Positions 35,225 to 40,319 of a stretch of 40,319 nucleotides of DNA are shown piece after piece. The first letter of the stretch is position 1. Every line of letters starts with the position of its first letter. Under the pieces are notes generated by a model. That model was not told the origin of the DNA. It was given only the letters and a program-made list of their open reading frames with translations, and searched no databases. Both the position numbers and the translations under genes were made by a program. The DNA comes from Rhodospirillales bacterium. Its GTDB lineage: Bacteria; Pseudomonadota; Alphaproteobacteria; ATCC43930; CGMCC-115725. Location of the stretch: NCBI GenBank assembly GCA_028291405.1, contig JAQGID010000214.1, positions 1-40,319 on the forward strand, given 5' to 3'.

Positions 35225-37608
35225 ACGAGCTCGCGCCTCGGCGCCACATCGTCCTGCCCGTCGAGGGCATGAGCTGCGCTACCTGCGCGACGCGGATCGA
35301 GACGGCTTTGCACGCAATGCCCGGCGTGACGGCGGCGGTCAATCTCGCCGCCGAGCAGGCCGAGGTCGACTTCGACCCGTTGCGCAACGATGCCCCGGCC
35401 ATCGCCGCCGCCGTTCAGCAGGCCGGCTATGGCATCAAGCATGAGCGCCGCGAATTGGCGATCACCGGCATGACCTGCGCGACCTGCGCCGGCCGTGTCG
35501 AGGCGGCGCTCGCGGCGGTGCCCGGGGTCGTCGGCGCCACCGTCAACCTTGCCAGCGAGAGAGCCACTGTCGAGGCGATCGCTGGCATCACGCGCCCGGC
35601 CGACCTCGTCGCCGCCGTCCATCGCGCCGGCTATGGCGCCGAACTGCTGACCGGCGATGCCGCGCGCGATCGCGAGATGGAGGTGGCGGAGGCGCGGCGC
35701 TGGCGCCGCGAAAGCCTGCGCATTGCCCTCGCCGCTGCCTTCGCCGCGCCGCTGCTGCTGCCGATGCTCGGCGTCGCGTTGCCGGCATGGCTGCAACTCG
35801 TCCTCGCGACGCCGGTGCAGTTCGTCTTCGGCGCACGCTTCTATGTCGCGGCCTGGAAGGCGCTGCGGGCCGGCGTCGGCAACATGGATCTGCTGGTCGC
35901 GATGGGCACCTCGGCGGCCTATCTCTACAGCGTCGCCCTGCTGATCGTCGGGATGCACGGGGCGCATCTCTATTTCGAGGCCGGCGCGGTCGTCATCGTG
36001 CTGGTCATGCTCGGCAAGTTCCTCGAGGCGCGGGCCAAGCGCTCGACAACCTCGGCGATCCAGGCGCTGCGGGCGCTGCGGCCGGAGAAGGCACGGGTGG
36101 AGCGCGACGACGGCGAGGTCGAGGTGCCGGTCGCGGCGGTCGCGCTCGGCGACGTCGTGGTCATCCGCCCGGGCGAGAAGATCCCGGCCGACGGCATCGT
36201 GCTCACCGGCGACAGCGAGGCCGACGAGAGCCTGCTCACCGGCGAGAGCCTGCCCGTCGGGAAGCACCCCGGCGACACCGTCACCGGCGGCGCGCTCAAC
36301 GGCGGCGGCATGCTGCGCGTCGAGACGCGCGCCGTCGGCGCCCAGGCGGCGCTGTCCCGCATCATCGCGCTGGTCGAGGCGGCGCAGGCGACGAAGGCGC
36401 CGGCGCAGCGCTTCGCCGACCGCGTGTCGGCGATCTTCGTGCCGGTCGTGCTCCTCGTCGCGCTTGCCAGCTTCCTGGGCTGGTGGCTCATCGCCGGCGA
36501 TGCCGCAGCCGGGCTGATTGCCGCGGTCTCGGTGCTGGTGATCGCCTGCCCCTGTGCGCTGGGCCTCGCGACGCCAACGGCGCTGATGGTTGGGACCGGC
36601 GCCGCGGCGCGGGCCGGGATCCTGATCCGCGACGCTGAACAGCTCGAGCTCGCCCATCGCCTCGATACCGTGATCCTCGACAAGACCGGTACGCTGACCG
36701 AGGGCAGGCCCTCGGTCAGCGACATCATCCCCAATGGCACCACCGAGGACGCGCTTCTGATGCTCGCCGCGGCGGCGCAGACCGGCAGCGAGCATCCCCT
36801 CGCCCGCGCCATCCTGCAGCGCGCCGCCGGAGTTGCGCTGCCGCCGCTCAGCGAATTCCGCAGCCATGTCGGAAGTGGCCTCACCGCCCGCGTCGGCGGT
36901 GCGGCCGTCGCGATCGGCAATCGCGCGCTGATGGAGGAGTGCGGCGTCGCCACCGCCAGCCTCGAGGACGCCGCCGCGGCGCTCGAAAAGCAGGGCCGGA
37001 CCGTCATGTTCGTGGCCGCGCTCGACCCTGCGCCGGCGCTGCGCGGCATCATCGCCGTCGCAGATCCCATCAAGCCAAACGCGGCCGCGGCGGTGCGGCG
37101 GCTGCAGTTGCTCGGCATCGCGACGATCATGGTGACCGGCGACAACGCCCGCACCGCCGCCGCCGTGGCGCGCGCCGTCGGCATCGAGCGGGTGCTGGCT
37201 GGCGTGCTGCCGGCGGAGAAGGCGACGGAGGTCCGACGCCTGCGCGAGGCGGGCCGCCATGTCGGCATGGTCGGCGACGGCGTCAACGATGCGCTCGCGC
37301 TCGCCGCCGCCGATGTCGGCATCGCCATGGGCGGCGGCGCCGACGTCGCGGTCGCGGCGGCGGGGATCACGCTGATGCGTGGCGAGCCGCTGCTGATTGC
37401 GGACGCGATCGCGGTCAGCCGGGCGACCTATGGCAAGATCCGGCAAGGACTCTTCTGGGCCTTCGTCTATAACGTCGCCTTCATGCCGCTCGCCGCTTTC
37501 GGCCTGCTGAGCCCGATGATCGCCGGCGCCGCGATGGCGATGTCCTCGGTCAGCGTCGTCGCCAATGCGCTGCTGCTGCGGCGCTGGCACCCGACGGGAG
37601 TTCACTGA
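35221..37608 (+). CDS. copA: Copper-exporting P1B-type ATPase CopA
   Basis: This is a 795-residue inner-membrane Cu(I) export pump. Two N-terminal HMA domains carry GMSCATC (C19, C22) and GMTCATC (C86, C89). The membrane CPC motif is [12 protein letters not shown] (C443, C445). The actuator motif is TGES, the phosphorylated Asp487 is in DKTGT, and the HP motif is SEHPLA. The hinge reads [10 protein letters not shown] (685-694), with Leu where nearly all relatives have Pro (NDAPAL or NDSPAL). C-terminal TM segments are intact ([31 protein letters not shown]). It overlaps copZ by 4 bp and abuts cueR with no gap. Confidence 0.97.
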   Translation: MNELAPRRHIVLPVEGMSCATCATRIETALHAMPGVTAAVNLAAEQAEVDFDPLRNDAPAIAAAVQQAGYGIKHERRELAITGMTCATCAGRVEAALAAVPGVVGATVNLASERATVEAIAGITRPADLVAAVHRAGYGAELLTGDAARDREMEVAEARRWRRESLRIALAAAFAAPLLLPMLGVALPAWLQLVLATPVQFVFGARFYVAAWKALRAGVGNMDLLVAMGTSAAYLYSVALLIVGMHGAHLYFEAGAVVIVLVMLGKFLEARAKRSTTSAIQALRALRPEKARVERDDGEVEVPVAAVALGDVVVIRPGEKIPADGIVLTGDSEADESLLTGESLPVGKHPGDTVTGGALNGGGMLRVETRAVGAQAALSRIIALVEAAQATKAPAQRFADRVSAIFVPVVLLVALASFLGWWLIAGDAAAGLIAAVSVLVIACPCALGLATPTALMVGTGAAARAGILIRDAEQLELAHRLDTVILDKTGTLTEGRPSVSDIIPNGTTEDALLMLAAAAQTGSEHPLARAILQRAAGVALPPLSEFRSHVGSGLTARVGGAAVAIGNRALMEECGVATASLEDAAAALEKQGRTVMFVAALDPAPALRGIIAVADPIKPNAAAAVRRLQLLGIATIMVTGDNARTAAAVARAVGIERVLAGVLPAEKATEVRRLREAGRHVGMVGDGVNDALALAAADVGIAMGGGADVAVAAAGITLMRGEPLLIADAIAVSRATYGKIRQGLFWAFVYNVAFMPLAAFGLLSPMIAGAAMAMSSVSVVANALLLRRWHPTGVH

Positions 37609-38022
37609 ATGGAAACAGCAACTGCCTTGACGATCGGCGAGGCGGCGTCGCGCGCCGGCGTGCCGCCGAAGACCATCCGTTTCTATGAGAGCATCGGGCT
37701 GATCGCGCCGGCGCAACGTGCGGCGAACCGCTATCGCTCCTACGACCAGGATTCGGTGCGCCGGCTGCGCTTCATCGCCCGGGCGCGCGGCCTCGGCTTC
37801 GCGCTCAAGGAAGTCGCCGCGCTGCTCGCGCTCTACGGCGACCGTCACCGGTCCAGCCACGACGTCAAGCGTTTGGCGCTGGATCAGATCGCGACGCTCG
37901 ATCGCAAGATCGCCGAGCTGACGACGATCCGGCGATCGCTCGCCGATCTCGCCGAACGCTGCCACGGCGACGACCGGCCGGACTGCCCGATCCTCGACGA
38001 GCTCGAATCGCCGGGCGCCTGA
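37609..38022 (+). CDS. cueR: MerR-family copper-responsive regulator CueR
   Basis: This is a 137-residue MerR protein. The N-terminal winged helix is LTIGEAASRAGVPPKTIRFY, followed by YRSYDQDSVRRLRFI, and a long dimerisation helix. The metal loop is C118-x7-C126 (CHGDDRPDC), the CueR spacing. Ser83 (RSSHDVK) matches the Ser77 that marks monovalent-metal sensors, so it should sense Cu(I), Ag(I) or Au(I). The ATG follows the copA stop directly. Located at the end of the operon it controls, it is probably autoregulated through the operator at 34948-34978. Confidence 0.95.
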   Translation: METATALTIGEAASRAGVPPKTIRFYESIGLIAPAQRAANRYRSYDQDSVRRLRFIARARGLGFALKEVAALLALYGDRHRSSHDVKRLALDQIATLDRKIAELTTIRRSLADLAERCHGDDRPDCPILDELESPGA

Positions 38023-38136
38023 ACGCCGCTTCGACCTTGCCCACGCGGCCGGCATGCTGGCAAGCTGGCCCGGCGCATCAAGAACGTCGTCTTCCCGGCG
38101 CGACTCGAGGTGACGCGTCGCGAACCGAGGAGATGC

Positions 38137-39375
38137 ATGAGCGCTGCGGAGCAACGAACCGGCGAGACGCGCGCCAGCGCCGCGCCGGATGCCAATGCGC
38201 TGAAGGCGCTGACGGCCGCGACGATCGGCTATGCGATGGACGGGTTCGACCTGCTCATCCTCGGCTTCCTGCTGCGTTCGCTCGCCGGCGAGCTCCATCT
38301 CGGGCCGGCCGAGGCCGGCTCGCTGGTGACCGTCACGCTGTTCGGCGCGGTGATCGGCGGCATCGTCTTCGGCGTCCTCAGCGACTATTACGGCCGCGTC
38401 AAGGTGCTGACCTGGACGATCCTGCTCTTCGGCATCGCCACCGGCCTCTGCGCCTTGGCGCAGGGCTATTGGGATCTCCTCGCCTATCGCACCATCGCCG
38501 GACTCGGCCTCGGCGGCGAGTTCGGGATCGGCATGGCGCTTGCCGCGGAGGCCTGGCCGCCCTCGAAGCGGGCGCGGGTCTCGAGCTATGTCGGGCTCGG
38601 CTGGCAGGCCGGCGTGCTCGCCGCGGCCCTGGTGACGCCGATCCTGCTGCCGGTGATCGGCTGGCGCGGCATGTTTGCGGTCGGTGTCGTGCCAGCGCTC
38701 GTGTCGCTCGTCGTCCGTTACGCCGTCGGCGAGCCCGAGCTTTTTACCTGCAAGAAGCGCGAGCGGCCGGGCAAGATTCCGATAGCGCTGCTCTTGAAGG
38801 ACAAGGCGACGGCGCGGATCAGCCTGGGGATGCTCATCCTCTGCTCGGTGCAGAATTTCGGCTATTTCGGGCTGATGATCTGGCTGCCGAGCTATCTCTC
38901 GGGCACCATGGGCTATAATCTGACGCGGACGGCGCTGTGGACGGCGATGACGGTGCTCGGCATGGCGTTCGGCATCTGGCTCTTCGGCGAGCTCGCCGAC
39001 CGCGTCGGGCGCCGGCCGATCTTCTACGTGTTCCAGGCCGGCGCTGCGATCATGGTCGTCGTTTATGCCCAGCTGACCTCGCCATTCGCCCTGCTGATCG
39101 GCGGCGCGGTCATGGGCATCTTCGTCAACGGCATGCTCGGCGGCTACGGCGCGCTGATGTCCGAGCTCTATCCGACGGCGGCGCGCGCGACGGCGCAGAA
39201 CGTGCTCTTCAATCTCGGCCGCGCCGTCGGTGGCATCGGTCCCTGGGCGATCGGCGCGATCGCCGTCAGCTACTCGTTCACCGCCGCGATCTCGCTGCTG
39301 GCGATCCTCTACGTCCTCGACATCCTCGCGACCGCGCTCCTCATCCCCGAACGCAAGGGTGCACCGCTTGAGTAA
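38137..39375 (+). CDS. MFS transporter
   Basis: This is a 412-residue major facilitator with 12 predicted TM helices. YAMDGFDLLILGFLLRSLAG, VLSDYYGRVKVL (loop 2-3), GLGLGGEFGIGMALAAEAWP and ELADRVGRRPIFY (loop 8-9) place it near the AAHS/sialate branch of the family, which imports aromatic or sugar acids. GAGGAG lies 4 bases before ATG 38137; an out-of-frame ATG at 38133 is discarded. The gap to cueR is 114 bp with no clear terminator. A link to copper is unlikely. Confidence 0.9.
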   Translation: MSAAEQRTGETRASAAPDANALKALTAATIGYAMDGFDLLILGFLLRSLAGELHLGPAEAGSLVTVTLFGAVIGGIVFGVLSDYYGRVKVLTWTILLFGIATGLCALAQGYWDLLAYRTIAGLGLGGEFGIGMALAAEAWPPSKRARVSSYVGLGWQAGVLAAALVTPILLPVIGWRGMFAVGVVPALVSLVVRYAVGEPELFTCKKRERPGKIPIALLLKDKATARISLGMLILCSVQNFGYFGLMIWLPSYLSGTMGYNLTRTALWTAMTVLGMAFGIWLFGELADRVGRRPIFYVFQAGAAIMVVVYAQLTSPFALLIGGAVMGIFVNGMLGGYGALMSELYPTAARATAQNVLFNLGRAVGGIGPWAIGAIAVSYSFTAAISLLAILYVLDILATALLIPERKGAPLE

Positions 39376-39414
39376 CGGCCTATCATCGTCGGCCATCGCG
39401 GCCGAGGCCGAATC

Positions 39415-40047
39415 ATGAGCAACGAAACCGTCGTCGTCAGCCATCCGCTGGTGCAGCACAAGCTCAGCCTGATGCGCGACAAGGAGCTCTCGACGGCACA
39501 GTTCCGCCGTCTGCTCGCCGAGATCGGACCGTTGATGCTGTACGAGGCGACACGCGACCTCGCGCTGACGACGCGCGAGATCGAGACGCCGCTGGCAAGG
39601 ATGCAGGCGCCGGTCCTCGCCGGCAAGAAGCTGTGCTTCGTGCCGATCCTGCGGGCCGGCCTCGGCTTGGTCGACAGCATGCTGGACCTGGTCCCCTCGG
39701 CCCGCGTCGGCCATATCGGCCTCTACCGCGATCCCGTGACGCTGGCGGCAGTCGAGTATTACCTCAAGCTGCCGGACGACATCGCGGCCCGCCAGGTCAT
39801 CCTGCTCGACCCGATGCTGGCGACCGGCCATTCGGCGGTCGCGGCGATCGCGCGGCTCAAGCAACGCGGCGCGACGGCGATCAAGTTCATCTGCCTCGTC
39901 GCGGCGCCGCCGGGCATCGCCACGATCCACGAGGCACATCCGGAAGTGCCGATCTACGCCGCCGCGGTCGATGCCGAGCTCAACGACCACGGCTATATCG
40001 TGCCCGGCCTCGGCGACGCCGGGGACCGACTGTTCGGGACGAAATGA
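39415..40047 (+). CDS. upp: Uracil phosphoribosyltransferase
   Basis: Upp converts uracil and PRPP to UMP in pyrimidine salvage. The 210-residue protein is of normal length. The N-terminus [33 protein letters not shown], and the PRPP-binding loop [11 protein letters not shown] (about 132-142) are all canonical. The C-terminal uracil-binding region reads [27 protein letters not shown]. The start at ATG 39415 is fixed by this N-terminus. It is not adjacent to other pyrimidine genes. Confidence 0.97.
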   Translation: MSNETVVVSHPLVQHKLSLMRDKELSTAQFRRLLAEIGPLMLYEATRDLALTTREIETPLARMQAPVLAGKKLCFVPILRAGLGLVDSMLDLVPSARVGHIGLYRDPVTLAAVEYYLKLPDDIAARQVILLDPMLATGHSAVAAIARLKQRGATAIKFICLVAAPPGIATIHEAHPEVPIYAAAVDAELNDHGYIVPGLGDAGDRLFGTK

Positions 40048-40051
40048 TCGG

Positions 40052-40319
40052 CTAAAGGTGAAGCAGCGTCGGGGCGAGCCAGCCGATTGCCGCGAAGGCG
40101 AGCCCGAGCACCCCGAGCCCCGCCGCGACGAGCTCCAGCGCGAGCATGCTGGTGATGACCGCGGCCGAGGCCATCACGATCGCCAGCTGCAACGCGCCGG
40201 CACCGTATTCGAAGGCGTGAAAGGCGCTGAGCTCGTGATCGCGCTTTTCTTCGCTCGCCGTGGCGCGCGCCAATAATTCCCGGCGGCCTTCGCCCGTCGC
40301 CGGCTCGGATTCGTAGCGG
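40052..40319 (-). CDS. DUF4337 family membrane protein (N-terminus beyond window)
   Basis: The frame is open to the last base of the window, giving the C-terminal 88 residues. The visible part starts RYESEPATGEGRRELLARA, continues with a charged helix (SEEKRDHELSAFHAFEYGAG), then two TM segments (ALQLAIVMASAAVI; LELVAAGLGVLGLAFAAIGW) and ends LAPTLLHL. This is the typical end of DUF4337 proteins, whose function is unknown. TTG 40273 is internal and not a start. It converges with upp, 4 bp apart. Confidence 0.85.
   Translation of the reverse strand, partial: RYESEPATGEGRRELLARATASEEKRDHELSAFHAFEYGAGALQLAIVMASAAVITSMLALELVAAGLGVLGLAFAAIGWLAPTLLHL

Noticed and set aside
34057-39990. A nearly 2000-codon open frame on the minus strand
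   Set aside because: It is antisense to upp, an MFS gene, cueR, copA, copZ and an FAH gene, all with clear motifs. Its protein is a low-complexity Arg/Asp/His/Ala string typical of the reverse complement of GC-rich genes.

Overview
The window is a high-GC chromosomal segment of an alphaproteobacterium, probably Rhodospirillales-like. The reasons are the strong G/C bias at third codon positions, the hisA-hisF-hisE-HIT gene order, a SAM-II riboswitch upstream of metZ, a NepR-like small protein, TTAA-N7-TTAA (CtrA-type) sites, and several palindromic intergenic repeats of the kind common in this class. The order-level placement is an inference. No tRNA, rRNA, CRISPR array, insertion sequence or phage module was recognised.

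Left part (1-14857). A truncated GNAT acetyltransferase gene runs into hisA, hisF, hisE and a HIT-family gene, all tightly packed on the plus strand. Converging on them is glgX (glycogen debranching). Next come a 65-residue NepR-like protein, a membrane histidine kinase and a broken ion-channel gene, all on the minus strand. A secreted gamma-glutamyltransferase and an RlmI-type rRNA methyltransferase follow on the plus strand. A second orphan histidine kinase, an RhlE-type DEAD-box helicase and a fumarylacetoacetate hydrolase (FAH) family enzyme complete this part.

Middle (14858-26244). metZ (O-succinylhomoserine sulfhydrylase) is preceded by a promoter with a duplicated -35 box, a SAM-II riboswitch and an intrinsic terminator. 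Two MFS transporters, a two-domain cupin protein and an NMT1-type substrate-binding protein follow. An AT-richer island then holds a membrane-protein gene split by a frameshift. After it come a Tat-exported YtcJ-type amidohydrolase and glutaminyl-tRNA synthetase.

Right part (26245-40319). The most striking gene of the window is at 26416-28182. It encodes a complete FtsZ GTPase domain joined through a single predicted transmembrane helix and a Pro/Ala-rich linker to a C-terminal SPOR domain, so cytoplasmic tubulin-like polymerisation and periplasmic septal-glycan binding would sit on one chain. Divergent from it is an acyl-CoA ligase plus IpdA/IpdB-like operon. Then come a RidA protein, a 25-residue membrane peptide with a larger membrane protein, a small cupin-like protein and a second FAH enzyme. 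A self-contained copper operon (CueR-type operator, copZ-like, copA, cueR) follows, then an MFS transporter, upp and a truncated DUF4337 gene.

Most of the window is ordinary housekeeping and catabolic chromosome. The accessory or decaying parts are the AT-rich island at 21620-22690, the ion-channel remnant at 6840-7125 and the repeat-bearing intergenic spaces.
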